Source: SHVZ01 sp044223515
GTDB taxonomy: Bacteria > Pseudomonadota > Alphaproteobacteria > SHVZ01
Reading direction: 5' to 3'
Length of the DNA: 64,000 nucleotides
NCBI GenBank assembly: GCA_044223515.1
Contig: JBGALV010000004.1
Span: forward strand, 37,925-101,924
Shown here piece by piece: positions 19,529-28,335 of this stretch. A program made the translations under genes and the position numbers. The notes under the pieces were generated by a model. It had not been told where the DNA came from, searched no databases, and worked only from the letters and a program-made list of their open reading frames with translations. Within the stretch, counting starts at the first letter, position 1, and each line of letters begins with the position of its first letter.

Positions 19529-21211
19529 CTACTTGAGCTCGGGGAAATCCTCTTCCCAGAACTCGCTCGCTCCTCGGGTTTCGGCCTGCCGCTGGGTCGC
19601 TTCGTTTCGGCGCAGCTCGACGCGCCGGATCTTGCCGGAGATGGTCTTCGGCAGGTCGGCGAACTCGATCCGGCGGATGCGCTTGAACGGCGAGAGGTGC
19701 GCCCGGGCATGTCGGAAGAGGGCGAGCGCGGTGTCGCGGTCGGGCTTGTGGCCGGACGCGAGGACGATGAAGGCTTTCGGCACGGCGAGGCGGAGAGGAT
19801 CGGGCGAGGGGACGATGGCGGCCTCGACCACCGCGTCGTGTTCGATCATCACGCTTTCGAGCTCGAACGGGCTGATCCGGTAGTCGGAGGCTTTGAACAC
19901 GTCGTCGGCACGGCCGACATAGGTCAGGTAGCCGTCGGCATCGCGGACGGCGACGTCGCCGGTGCGATAGACCTCGCCTTCCAGCGGCCGGATGCGCCCG
20001 TCGTCGTCCTGGTAGCCCTGCATCAGGCCGAGCGGCCGTCCGGCAAGCGGCAGGCAGATTTCGGCCTCGTCCTGATCCTTGCCGTCGGCATCGCAGAGCC
20101 TGACCGTGTAGCCCGGCAGCGGGCGGCCCATCGATCCTGATTTCACCGGCTGGCCCGGGCTGTTGCCCACTTGTGCGGTGGTCTCGGTCTGGCCGTAGCC
20201 GTCGCGGATGGTGAGGCCCCAGGCCTGGCGCACGCGCTCGATCACTTCGGGGTTCAGCGGCTCGCCGGCGCCGATCACCTCGGTCAGCTTCACCTTCCAG
20301 GCGGCCAGGTCCTCCTGGATCAGCATCCGCCAGACGGTCGGCGGCGCGCAGAAGGTGGTGACGCCGCAGCGGACCATGGTGTCGAGCAGCGGCCGCGCGC
20401 TGAAGCGGGCCTGGTTGAACAGGAACACGGTGGCCCCGGCGTTCCAGGGGGCGAAGATGCAGCTCCAGGCATGCTTCGCCCATCCGGGCGACGAGATGTT
20501 GAGATGCACGTCGCCGGGCCTCAATCCCAGCCAGTACATCGTCGAGAGGTGGCCGACCGGGTAGCTCTGGTGGCTGTGCAGCACGAGCTTCGGCTTGCTG
20601 GTCGTGCCGGAGGTGAAATAGAGCAGCAGCGGATCGTCGGCCCGGGTCTCGCCATCGGGCGTGAAGATGGGCGATGCGGCGTCGGCGCCGGCATAGGCAT
20701 GCCAGCCGGGATGGGTGCCTGCGACCACGATGCGCGTGTAGTCGCCGGGCAGATCGTCGAAGACCTTGGCGTTGGCGGCGCCGACGACGACATGGCGGAC
20801 GCGGCCGCGGGCGAAGCGGTCCTTCAGGTCCTCGCGGGTGAGCAGCGTCGTCGCCGGGACGATCACCGCTCCCAGCTTCATCGCTGCCAGCATGCACTCC
20901 CAGAGCGGCACGACGTTGCCGAGCATCAACAGGATGCGGTCGCCCCGGTGGACGCCGATCGAGCAGAGGAAGTTGGCGACCTGGTTCGAGCGCCGGGCCA
21001 TCGCGGCGAAGGAGACCGCGGTCTCGGCGCCGCCGTCGTCCACCTGCCACAACGCCGGCCGCTCGTTTCCGACGGCCATGCGGTCGAAATGATCCAGCGC
21101 CCAGTTGAACCGATCGAGCTTCGGCCAGCGGAAGTCGCGATAGGCCGTCTGATAGTCCTCGCGCGTGCGGAACAGGAAGTCGCGTGCGGCAAGAAAGGCG
21201 TCGACCGACAT
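19529..21211 (-). CDS. AMP-dependent acyl-CoA synthetase
   Basis: The 560-residue enzyme has the adenylate-forming motifs in order: the P-loop LYFTSGTTSKPK (about residues 197-208), DGYGQTETT (338-345), the hinge region YRTGDVAVRDADGYLTYVGR and the C-terminal catalytic lysine in PKTISGKIRRVELR. It activates a carboxylic acid to its acyl-CoA via an acyl-adenylate. The sequence style is closest to medium-chain or benzoate-type ligases related to acetyl-CoA synthetase. The acid is not predictable. It converges on the hydrolase gene with a 6-base gap. Confidence 0.9.
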   Translation of the reverse strand: MSVDAFLAARDFLFRTREDYQTAYRDFRWPKLDRFNWALDHFDRMAVGNERPALWQVDDGGAETAVSFAAMARRSNQVANFLCSIGVHRGDRILLMLGNVVPLWECMLAAMKLGAVIVPATTLLTREDLKDRFARGRVRHVVVGAANAKVFDDLPGDYTRIVVAGTHPGWHAYAGADAASPIFTPDGETRADDPLLLYFTSGTTSKPKLVLHSHQSYPVGHLSTMYWLGLRPGDVHLNISSPGWAKHAWSCIFAPWNAGATVFLFNQARFSARPLLDTMVRCGVTTFCAPPTVWRMLIQEDLAAWKVKLTEVIGAGEPLNPEVIERVRQAWGLTIRDGYGQTETTAQVGNSPGQPVKSGSMGRPLPGYTVRLCDADGKDQDEAEICLPLAGRPLGLMQGYQDDDGRIRPLEGEVYRTGDVAVRDADGYLTYVGRADDVFKASDYRISPFELESVMIEHDAVVEAAIVPSPDPLRLAVPKAFIVLASGHKPDRDTALALFRHARAHLSPFKRIRRIEFADLPKTISGKIRRVELRRNEATQRQAETRGASEFWEEDFPELK

Positions 21212-21321
21212 GAACGTATCCTCAAGAAACTTTTACCGATCCTGACGCAGACCATCCGCGCTGGCGAGTGTTATGCTGCATCGGTGACGAGCGACATCGA
21301 AGCCGGCGGGAAGAGCGGCGC

Positions 21322-21858
21322 ATGCCCGGGACGCTGACCTGCGAGACCTATTCCGTCTGGCTGATGCCGGAACCGGACTGGGCCCGGGAATTCAAGCGCA
21401 TCGTCGACGATCTCGCGGACCGCTTCGAGACGCCGCGCTTTATCCCGCACCTGACCCTGATCGGCGGCCGGCCGTTCGATCGCGTCGACCTCGGGCGTCG
21501 GGTGGCATCGCTGCTGCCGGGGTCACGGACGATCTGGCGGCCGATCGTCGACGTTGCGCTCGGCCCGTCCTATTTCCGCTCGTTCTACGCGCTGTTCGGC
21601 GCCGAGGGGGCGCTGCTTTCGCTCAAGCAGCGGACCGACCGCGCCGTGCTCGGCGTCGAGTCGACCGACTTCATGCCGCATGTCTCGCTTCTCTACGGCA
21701 CGGTGGAGGCCGGGAGGAAGGCCGCGGTCGGTGCCGAGATCCGCGCCAAGCTCACCGGGCAGACCGTCCGCTTCGACCGGATCGAGATCGTCTATTCGGG
21801 CGACGACGTGCCGGTCGAGGATTGGGAGACCGTCGAGGCGTTCAAGCTCGACGGATAG
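21322..21858 (+). CDS. 2H phosphoesterase-like protein (2'-5' RNA ligase/cyclic phosphodiesterase superfamily)
   Basis: Start is placed at MPGTLTCETYSVWLMPEPD, giving 178 residues; an earlier in-frame ATG would add 18 poorly supported residues. Two H-x-T/S-x motifs define the superfamily: HLTL in RFIPHLTLIGG and HVSL in DFMPHVSLLYG. They are spaced about 100 residues apart as in cyclic phosphodiesterases and LigT-like proteins. These enzymes hydrolyse 2',3'-cyclic phosphates or act on RNA ends. It is divergent from the acyl-CoA synthetase and precedes an ABC transporter by about 60 bases. Confidence 0.8.
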   Translation: MPGTLTCETYSVWLMPEPDWAREFKRIVDDLADRFETPRFIPHLTLIGGRPFDRVDLGRRVASLLPGSRTIWRPIVDVALGPSYFRSFYALFGAEGALLSLKQRTDRAVLGVESTDFMPHVSLLYGTVEAGRKAAVGAEIRAKLTGQTVRFDRIEIVYSGDDVPVEDWETVEAFKLDG

Positions 21859-21917
21859 CGACGGGCGCGTCTACCATCCACGGTGCCGGCCGAAGAGCCG
21901 GATAGGGGGATACGCCG

Positions 21918-22700
21918 ATGGCGAGGGTACGATCGGTCGCGCAGCCGCTGCTGCTGGCGCTCGCATTTCTCGTCGCCTGGGAAGCGGCGGTCCGCCTGTT
22001 CGACGTTCCGAACTATCTTCTCCCGGCGCCGACGGCGATCTTCGCCGACCTCATGCGCCGCTGGCCCCGGATCCTCGGGGGTGCCTGGATCACGGGGCTC
22101 GAGATCGTCGGCGGTTTCGGCATGGCGGTCCTGATCAGCCTGCCTCTGGCGACCGGCATCGCTTTTTCGGCCTGGATGGCAAGGACGATCTATCCGCTGA
22201 TCGTGGCGTTCCAGGTCGTGCCGAAGATCGCGATCGCACCGATTTTCGTGATCTGGTTCGGCATCGGCTGGATCTCGAAGCTGACGCTGGTCTTCCTGCT
22301 CTGCTTTTTCCCGATGCTGGTCAACAACGTCGCCGGATTCCGCGGCATCAACCCGGAGATCATGGATTTCGCGCGCTCGACCGGCGCCAATGCCTGGCGG
22401 CTGTTCTGGCGGATCCGACTGCCCTCGGCGTTGCCGTCGATCTTCACGGGCCTTCGGATCGGCGCGGTCAACGCGGTCACGGGTGCGGTGGTCGCCGAGT
22501 TCATCGCCTCCGACCGGGGCCTGGGTTACCTGCTGCTCGAATACAACGGCAACCTGCTCGCGAGCGCGGTCTTCGCCACGGTCTTCGTTCTGAGCGCGAT
22601 CGGGCTCGCGATCTACTACGCCGTCGAAGGCGTCGAGCGTCTGGCGATTCCGTGGCACACCGCCCAGCGCCAGAGCGAGAAGGTCGGAGAGCAGACGTGA
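21918..22700 (+). CDS. ABC transporter permease, SsuC/TauC/ThiX type
   Basis: The 260-residue permease has about six membrane helices and the binding-protein-dependent transport signature with EAA loop MDFARSTGANAWRLFWRIRL. The motif FIASDRGLGYLLLEYNGN near the C-terminus is typical of the nitrate/sulfonate/taurine/thiamine-precursor permease class. It pairs with the ATPase that overlaps its stop by 4 bases. The probable receptor is the NMT1/THI5-like binding protein encoded at 24560, beyond a reversed oxidoreductase gene. Confidence 0.88.
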   Translation: MARVRSVAQPLLLALAFLVAWEAAVRLFDVPNYLLPAPTAIFADLMRRWPRILGGAWITGLEIVGGFGMAVLISLPLATGIAFSAWMARTIYPLIVAFQVVPKIAIAPIFVIWFGIGWISKLTLVFLLCFFPMLVNNVAGFRGINPEIMDFARSTGANAWRLFWRIRLPSALPSIFTGLRIGAVNAVTGAVVAEFIASDRGLGYLLLEYNGNLLASAVFATVFVLSAIGLAIYYAVEGVERLAIPWHTAQRQSEKVGEQT

Positions 22701-23491
22701 CCGCCGCCATCCGGCTTGCCGGCGCCGCCAAGACCTTCCGCCGTTCGGGCCAGGTCACTGAGGCGCTGACGCCCATCGACATCGAGATCGCGCCCGGCGA
22801 GTTCTTCGCGGTCGTCGGCCCGTCCGGCTGCGGCAAGAGCACGCTGCTGAAGATGGTCGCCGGGCTGGTGCCGGTATCGTCGGGCGAGATCGCGATCGCC
22901 GGGGAAACGGTGCGAAAGCCGGTCACCGATCTCGGCATCGTCTTTCAATCGCCCGTGCTCCTGGATTGGCGCACGGTGCTGGGCAACGTCCTGGTGCAGC
23001 TCGAGCTGCGCGGGCTCGACGCGTCGACGTATGAGCCGGCCGCCCGCCGCCTGCTGGACGCGGTCGGGCTTAAGGGGTTCGAAGACCGCTATCCGTTCGA
23101 GCTTTCCGGCGGCATGCGCCAGCGGGCGGCGATCGTCCGGGCGCTGATCCACGACCCGCCGGTGCTGCTGATGGACGAGCCCTTCGGCGCTCTCGATGCG
23201 TTGACCCGCGAGCAACTCCGCCTCGATCTGGAGGCGCTGTGGCTCGCCAAGCAGAAGACGGTCGTCTTCATCACCCACTCGATCGACGAGGCCGTGCTGC
23301 TGGCCGACCGCGTCGCGGTGATGAGCCCGCGCCCCGGCCGCATCGACCGACTGCTGACCATCGACCTGCCGCGTCCCCGCGGCGTCGCCGCCCGCCAGCT
23401 GCAGGGCTTCACCAAGGTCGTCGACGAGGTGACAAACCTCTTCCTCGAACGCGGCGTGCTCCAGACGACGGGCAAGCTGTCGCTGGCTTAA
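22697..23491 (+). CDS. ABC transporter ATP-binding protein, SsuB/TauB/ThiZ type
   Basis: The start is the GTG overlapping the permease stop (GTGA), giving 264 residues. Walker A is GPSGCGKST, signature LSGGMRQRAAIVRAL, Walker B VLLMDEPFGALDALTR and H-loop FITHSIDEAVLLADR; the DALTR sequence is characteristic of this subclass. It powers the adjacent permease. The stop TAA shares the palindrome TTAA (23488-23491) with the stop of the convergent oxidoreductase. Confidence 0.9.
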   Translation: MTAAIRLAGAAKTFRRSGQVTEALTPIDIEIAPGEFFAVVGPSGCGKSTLLKMVAGLVPVSSGEIAIAGETVRKPVTDLGIVFQSPVLLDWRTVLGNVLVQLELRGLDASTYEPAARRLLDAVGLKGFEDRYPFELSGGMRQRAAIVRALIHDPPVLLMDEPFGALDALTREQLRLDLEALWLAKQKTVVFITHSIDEAVLLADRVAVMSPRPGRIDRLLTIDLPRPRGVAARQLQGFTKVVDEVTNLFLERGVLQTTGKLSLA

Positions 23492-24453
23492 GCTGACGCG
23501 GCGTAGATCCGGTCGCAGAGCTCGACCGCGTCGGCGCATTCGGCGACGGGGCAGGCGGGCTTGCGGCCGGCGGCCCAGCCGGCCAGCGCCGCCTCGACCA
23601 TCGGCTGCTGCACGGGGATCTTCGGGATTTCCTCGACCTGCAGGCGGCCATCGGCGTGGCGGATCGTGAGCTGGGCGGCGGTCTCCAGGAGGTAAGCGCC
23701 GGTCGCAGCGATGCGCCACTCGAAGTCGCCGCCCGAGGCGGCATAGGAGTAGCCGGCCTCGACCGTGCAGGCGATGCCGGACGGCGAGGTCAGGAGAGCG
23801 GTCGCGAACTCCTCGACCGGCAGATGGTAGGCATGGCGGGTCAGCGAGGCGGCGCGCACGTCGACCTTACCGTCGGCGAGCTTCAGGAAGGCGTCGGCCG
23901 CGTGGATGCCGAGATTGCGAAGTGCGCCGCCGCCGGATTTCTCTGGCTCCAGCATCCAGCCGACGCCCCAGTCCGGATAGCGCTTCGGCGGACCGTTCAC
24001 GATGCGGAAATGCGCGTGCATCACCGTGCCGAGCGTGCCGGCCGCCTTCATCGCCGCGAGATGATGCCAGATGGCGTTGTGGCGCACGGTCATCGCTGCC
24101 GTCGCCCAGATGCCGGAAGCCTCGATCGCCCTTGCCGTTGCGCGGGCCTGCGTCCCGTTCAGCCCGAGCGGCTTTTCGACCAGCATCGGGAGCTTCCGGT
24201 CGAGCACCGGCCTGCATGTCTCCAGCGCCCGGTCGTGGCGCGGCATCACGATCGTGAAGTCGGGCTTCGCCGCATCCAGCATCCTCGCCGCGTCGACCTC
24301 GAAGGCGATGCCAAGCCTTGTCGCCTGCGCCGAACCGGCCTCGCTGTCCGGATCGGAAGATCCGACCACCGGGATGCCCAGGGTCTTCAGGATTCCGGCA
24401 TAGATCGGCGCGTGCCAGTGGGCGACGCCGACGAAGGCAATGCGGGGGGCCAT
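23488..24453 (-). CDS. Gfo/Idh/MocA family oxidoreductase
   Basis: The 321-residue protein has an N-terminal Rossmann domain (PRIAFVGVAHWHAPIYAGIL) and the family's conserved EKP triad in PMLVEKPLGLNGTQA, followed by a C-terminal sugar-dehydrogenase-like domain. Such enzymes use NAD(P) on sugars, inositols or amine-type substrates. It lies on the opposite strand between the permease/ATPase genes and their likely binding-protein gene, which suggests that it may handle the imported compound. The nucleotide-binding motif GVAHWHAPIY is unusual because the classical GxGxxG is not evident. Confidence 0.82.
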   Translation of the reverse strand: MAPRIAFVGVAHWHAPIYAGILKTLGIPVVGSSDPDSEAGSAQATRLGIAFEVDAARMLDAAKPDFTIVMPRHDRALETCRPVLDRKLPMLVEKPLGLNGTQARATARAIEASGIWATAAMTVRHNAIWHHLAAMKAAGTLGTVMHAHFRIVNGPPKRYPDWGVGWMLEPEKSGGGALRNLGIHAADAFLKLADGKVDVRAASLTRHAYHLPVEEFATALLTSPSGIACTVEAGYSYAASGGDFEWRIAATGAYLLETAAQLTIRHADGRLQVEEIPKIPVQQPMVEAALAGWAAGRKPACPVAECADAVELCDRIYAASA

Positions 24454-24559
24454 GCGGTCTCTCTTGTGCTTTGCGGGATCGGCCTTCTACCATCGCCGAG
24501 GATTTGACGATCGGAAAGAGGTTCCGGAACAACCGGACCCGCCATCCCAGGAGGAAACC

Positions 24560-25525
24560 ATGCGGTTTGGAACGCTTCTCGTCGCGGCGTCACTCGTTCT
24601 GGCCGGCCCGGCGTTGGCCCAGGACAAGGCGAGCCTCAGGCTCAACTGGCTGTTGAGCGGTTCCCACGGGGCCTTCGTGCTCGGCAAGGAGCGGGGATAC
24701 TACAAGGCCGAGGGCATCGACCTGACGCTGAACGAGGGCCGCGGCTCGGCCCGCTCGGTCCAGCAGATCGGCTCCAAGGACGACGATTTCGCGATGGCGG
24801 ATGCCGGCAGCCTGATCGCCGGCGCCTCGAAAGGAATTCCGGCGAAGTCGGTTATGTCGCTGGTCAACCGCTCGACCTTCGGCGTCATCGCGCGTGCCGA
24901 TCTCGGCATCAAGACGATGAAGGATCTGGAGGGCAAGCGCCTCGCAGTCACCGCCGGCGACGGCCTGACCCAGCTCTGGCCGGCAGTCGTCGCGGCCAAC
25001 AAGCTCGACGGCGACAAGGTGCGCCTCGTGATGATGGATGCGACGGCCAAGACCACCTCGTTCCTCGACAAGCAGGTGGATGCGGTTCTCGGCGGGGTCA
25101 CTGAATTCCCGACGCTGTTCAAGGCGAAGGGCGTCGACTCGGTCGTGCTCTCCTTCGCCGACTACGGCGTCAATACGATCGGCATGACGGTGATCGCGCA
25201 CAACGACACGATCAAGGCCAAGCCGGACATGGTGAAGCGGTTCGTGCGGGCGACGCAGAAGTCCTACGAGGCGATGATCGCCGAGCCAAAGGAGGCGGCC
25301 GCCGCGGTCAACCGCATGAACAAGGACCTGCCGATGGACACGTTGGTCAAGACGGTCGAGGAATCGAACCTGGTGACGGTCGCGGGCATCCCGAAGGGCA
25401 AGCGGATCGGCCTTGCCGAAGATGCCGAGTGGCAGCTGACGCTCGACCTGATGAAGAAGTACCGCGAGGTCGAGACCAGCCAGCCGGCGACGGCCTTCTA
25501 CACCAACGAATTCCTGTCGAACTAA
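24560..25525 (+). CDS. NMT1/THI5-like ABC transporter substrate-binding protein
   Basis: Start is set by a textbook GAGGAAACC ribosome-binding site; the product (321 residues) begins with a signal peptide MRFGTLLVAASLVLAGPALAQ. The mature protein has LRLNWLLSGSHGAFVLGKER and a central segment LGIKTMKDLEGKRLAV, as in periplasmic receptors for pyrimidine-type or sulfonate/nitrate-like ligands. It is the natural partner of the permease and ATPase at 21.9-23.5 kb. The ligand cannot be assigned. Its stop TAA overlaps the stop of the convergent Fbp-type ATPase by 4 bases (CTAA). Confidence 0.88.
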   Translation: MRFGTLLVAASLVLAGPALAQDKASLRLNWLLSGSHGAFVLGKERGYYKAEGIDLTLNEGRGSARSVQQIGSKDDDFAMADAGSLIAGASKGIPAKSVMSLVNRSTFGVIARADLGIKTMKDLEGKRLAVTAGDGLTQLWPAVVAANKLDGDKVRLVMMDATAKTTSFLDKQVDAVLGGVTEFPTLFKAKGVDSVVLSFADYGVNTIGMTVIAHNDTIKAKPDMVKRFVRATQKSYEAMIAEPKEAAAAVNRMNKDLPMDTLVKTVEESNLVTVAGIPKGKRIGLAEDAEWQLTLDLMKKYREVETSQPATAFYTNEFLSN

Positions 25526-26601
25526 GCGGACAGCCAGAGTGCGGCGCCGGGGGACAGGCCGAGGCTGGCCTCGGTCCCCGGGGCCGCGAGCGTCTCGCCA
25601 GCGTGGAACGGGACATCGACGGCAAGCCGAGCCTGGCCGACGCGGACGCCGTAGCGCACGGTCGCGCCGAGGAATTCCCGATCGAGGATCGTCGCCGGAA
25701 GTGTCGTCTGCCCGGCTTTGATCTGGCCGAGGCTGGCAGCCTGCGGACGAAAGACGAGCTTGGCGCCGGGCGGGACGTCGGCGTTCGTCGGGATCGGCAG
25801 ATGGAGGCCCGGCGCGATCTCGAATACCCGGCCCGGCCCGGACCCGGACACGCGCCCGTCCAGGATATTGGCGGTGCCGAGGAAGCCGGCCACGAACAGG
25901 TTGGCGGGCCGCTCGTAGAGCTCCATCGGCGTGCCGACTTGCTGCACGACGCCCTCGTTCATGACAGCGATCCGGTCGGCGATCGTGTTCGCCTCTTCCT
26001 GGTCGTGGGTCACGAAGATCGTGGTGATGCCGAGGCGCTTCTGCAGGGCGCGCAGCTCGCGGCGGACATCGACACGCATCTTGGCATCGAGGTTCGAAAG
26101 CGGCTCGTCGAGGAGAAGGACCTTCGGCTCGATCGCGACCGTGCGGGCGACGGCGACACGCTGCTGCTGTCCGCCCGATAGTTGGGATGGCCGACGATCC
26201 GCCAGATGCGAAAGGCCCACAAGGTCGAGGGCGGCGGTAACACGACGGTCGATCTCGGCCCGCGGAAGGCGACGCTCCTCGAGCCCGAAGGCGACGTTGC
26301 GCCGTACGCTCAGATGCGGCCAGAGCGCATAGGACTGGAACACCATGCCGACGTCGCGCTTCCAGGGCGGGAGCGGTGCCACGTCGCGTCCGTCGATCAA
26401 GACCTCGCCGCTGTCGGCCACGTTGAAGCCGGCGATCAAGCGAAGAAGCGTCGTCTTCCCGCAGCCTGACGGTCCGAGAAAGGCGAAAAGCTCGCCAGGC
26501 CCGACATGGAGATGCACGTCCTTCAGCACCCGTGTGGTTCCGTAGGACAGATTCACACCCCTTATGTCGACGGCGACAGCCGGTGCCCGCGCTTCGCTCA
26601 T
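25522..26601 (-). CDS. ABC transporter ATP-binding protein, FbpC/PotA type
   Basis: The start at 26601 overlaps the upstream permease stop (ATGA) and gives 359 residues. Walker A GPSGCGKTT, signature LSGGQQQRVAVART, Walker B VLLLDEPLSNLD and H-loop FVTHDQEEAN are intact, and a TOBE-like C-terminal region follows. It energises the two-domain permease and the receptor encoded just upstream. This set resembles iron(III) (FbpABC) or 2-aminoethylphosphonate importers, and the sequence alone does not distinguish them. Confidence 0.9.
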   Translation of the reverse strand: MSEARAPAVAVDIRGVNLSYGTTRVLKDVHLHVGPGELFAFLGPSGCGKTTLLRLIAGFNVADSGEVLIDGRDVAPLPPWKRDVGMVFQSYALWPHLSVRRNVAFGLEERRLPRAEIDRRVTAALDLVGLSHLADRRPSQLSGGQQQRVAVARTVAIEPKVLLLDEPLSNLDAKMRVDVRRELRALQKRLGITTIFVTHDQEEANTIADRIAVMNEGVVQQVGTPMELYERPANLFVAGFLGTANILDGRVSGSGPGRVFEIAPGLHLPIPTNADVPPGAKLVFRPQAASLGQIKAGQTTLPATILDREFLGATVRYGVRVGQARLAVDVPFHAGETLAAPGTEASLGLSPGAALWLSA

Positions 26602-28304
26602 CGACGTGGCTCCCCATTGTGCCGGCGCTCGACCACGTAGTGGGACGCCAGCGTGCAGACCGTCACCAGCAGCACCGCGATGATGCCGAGGGCAGCACCC
26701 GGTCCACGGCCGTTGGACGACTGCATGAAGACATACAGGCCGTAGGCGAGAGGCGCGTCCGAGTTCGACTGCACCAGCATCAGGGTCGCCGAGAGCTCGA
26801 CCGCAGCGGTCGAGAAGCTGGTCACGAAGCCGGCGAGCAGGCCGCCGGTCATCAGCGGCATGACGATGCGCCTGACGGTCCGCGCCTTGGTCGCGCCGAG
26901 GTTCTCGGCCGCCTCCTCGAGCGTGACCGAGATCTGCTGAAGCGCGGCGGTGCAGGCGCGGAGCGCATAGGGGAGCCGGCGGATGGCGAGCGCCATGACG
27001 ATCGTGATCCAGAGGGCGGCGAGCGGCGTCCCATCCGGCAGCGTGACACCGTAGAAGGTGCGGAGATAGCCGATGCCGAGGACCACGCCGGGCACGGCGA
27101 GGGCGGCCATGGCTCCCCAGTCGAGCCACTGGCGGCCGGCGAGCCTGGTGCGCAGCACCAGGTAGGCGATCGCGGTGCCGACGATCACGTCGATCAACCC
27201 GGCGATCGAGGCGTAGACCAGCGTGTTCTTGATGTAGAGCGAGCTTTCGGCGAAGACCCGGCTGTAGTGCGCGAGGGTATAGGCGTCTGGAAGCGGGCTG
27301 AACGACCAGATGGTCGCGATCGACAGCAGGAAGAGCGCGATGTGCGGCGACAGCACGAGCAGCAGGATGCCGATCACGACGGCATAGCCGAGGACGCTTT
27401 CCCAGGGCTTGAGCTCGCGGCGGGAAAGGCCGCCGCCGCCGCGCTGCACGGTCGCGTAGTCCTTGCCGCGCAACGCCAGCGCCGAGATCCACATGGCGGC
27501 AACCGACACGACGATCAGCACGACCGAGATCACGTATCCCATCGGGTCGGCGATGCCGATCGAGCTGACGCGGAGATAGGCCTGCGGCGCCAGCATGTCC
27601 TTGACGTTGAGCAGGAGCGGGGTCGCAAGATCGTCGAACACCTTGACGAAAACCAGCGAGGCGCCGGCAACGAATCCCGGCATGGCCAGCGGGATGACGA
27701 TGCGTCGGATCAGGCGAAAGCCTGAGGAGCCGAGGTTCTGCGCGGCCTCCTCCATCGCCCGGTCGATGTTGCGGAGGCTCGCCGAAAGGTTGACCAGTAT
27801 GAACGGGAAGTAGTGGAGAGACTGGACGAAGATCACGCCGTTCAGGCCTTCCATGAACGGGATCTTGAAGCCGAACGCGTCGTCGAGCAGAAGGTTCACC
27901 GAACCGTTGCGGCCGAACAGCAGCTGCATCGCGACCGCGCCGACGAAGGGCGGCATCACCAGCGGGATGAAGCCGAGGGTCTGGATCAGGGCGGCGCCCC
28001 GGAACGTGAAGCGGGTGGTGAGGATCGCCAGAGGCAGGGCCAGGACCGACGCCCAGACCACGGACATGGCCGAGACGTAGACCGAGTTCCAGAACGAGCG
28101 GACGAACAGATCGGTCCGGACGAAGTCGGCGAAGTTGATCAGCGTGAACTGGCCGGTGCCCTTCTCGGTGAAGGCGACGAAGATCACCATCGCCGTCGGC
28201 AAGGCCAGGAAGATCAGCAGGAAAAGCGCGATGCCGGCCGCGAGGGCGCGCTGGCCGCGGGTCGCGGTCGGCACGGCGGGACGGGAGGCGAGGGCCAGCG
28301 TCAT
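26598..28304 (-). CDS. two-domain ABC permease, FbpB type
   Basis: The 568-residue protein contains two complete binding-protein-dependent permease domains in one chain (about residues 20-280 and 300-560). Each has around six membrane helices and an EAA loop: MEEAAQNLGSSGFRLIRRIV in the first and LEEAAENLGATKARTVRRIV in the second. This fused form is typical of FbpB-like iron or phosphonate importers and replaces two separate permeases. It lies between the receptor (31-base gap) and the ATPase (4-base overlap), completing a three-gene minus-strand operon. Confidence 0.92.
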   Translation of the reverse strand: MTLALASRPAVPTATRGQRALAAGIALFLLIFLALPTAMVIFVAFTEKGTGQFTLINFADFVRTDLFVRSFWNSVYVSAMSVVWASVLALPLAILTTRFTFRGAALIQTLGFIPLVMPPFVGAVAMQLLFGRNGSVNLLLDDAFGFKIPFMEGLNGVIFVQSLHYFPFILVNLSASLRNIDRAMEEAAQNLGSSGFRLIRRIVIPLAMPGFVAGASLVFVKVFDDLATPLLLNVKDMLAPQAYLRVSSIGIADPMGYVISVVLIVVSVAAMWISALALRGKDYATVQRGGGGLSRRELKPWESVLGYAVVIGILLLVLSPHIALFLLSIATIWSFSPLPDAYTLAHYSRVFAESSLYIKNTLVYASIAGLIDVIVGTAIAYLVLRTRLAGRQWLDWGAMAALAVPGVVLGIGYLRTFYGVTLPDGTPLAALWITIVMALAIRRLPYALRACTAALQQISVTLEEAAENLGATKARTVRRIVMPLMTGGLLAGFVTSFSTAAVELSATLMLVQSNSDAPLAYGLYVFMQSSNGRGPGAALGIIAVLLVTVCTLASHYVVERRHNGEPRR

Positions 28305-28335
28305 GCTGCCCTCGCCTCGAACGAACGAGCCAGGG

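Noticed and set aside
24454..24559. TPP riboswitch upstream of the NMT1/THI5-like receptor
   Set aside because: The 106-base leader does not show the conserved CTGAGA and related TPP-riboswitch segments, so there is no support for a thiamine-precursor switch.
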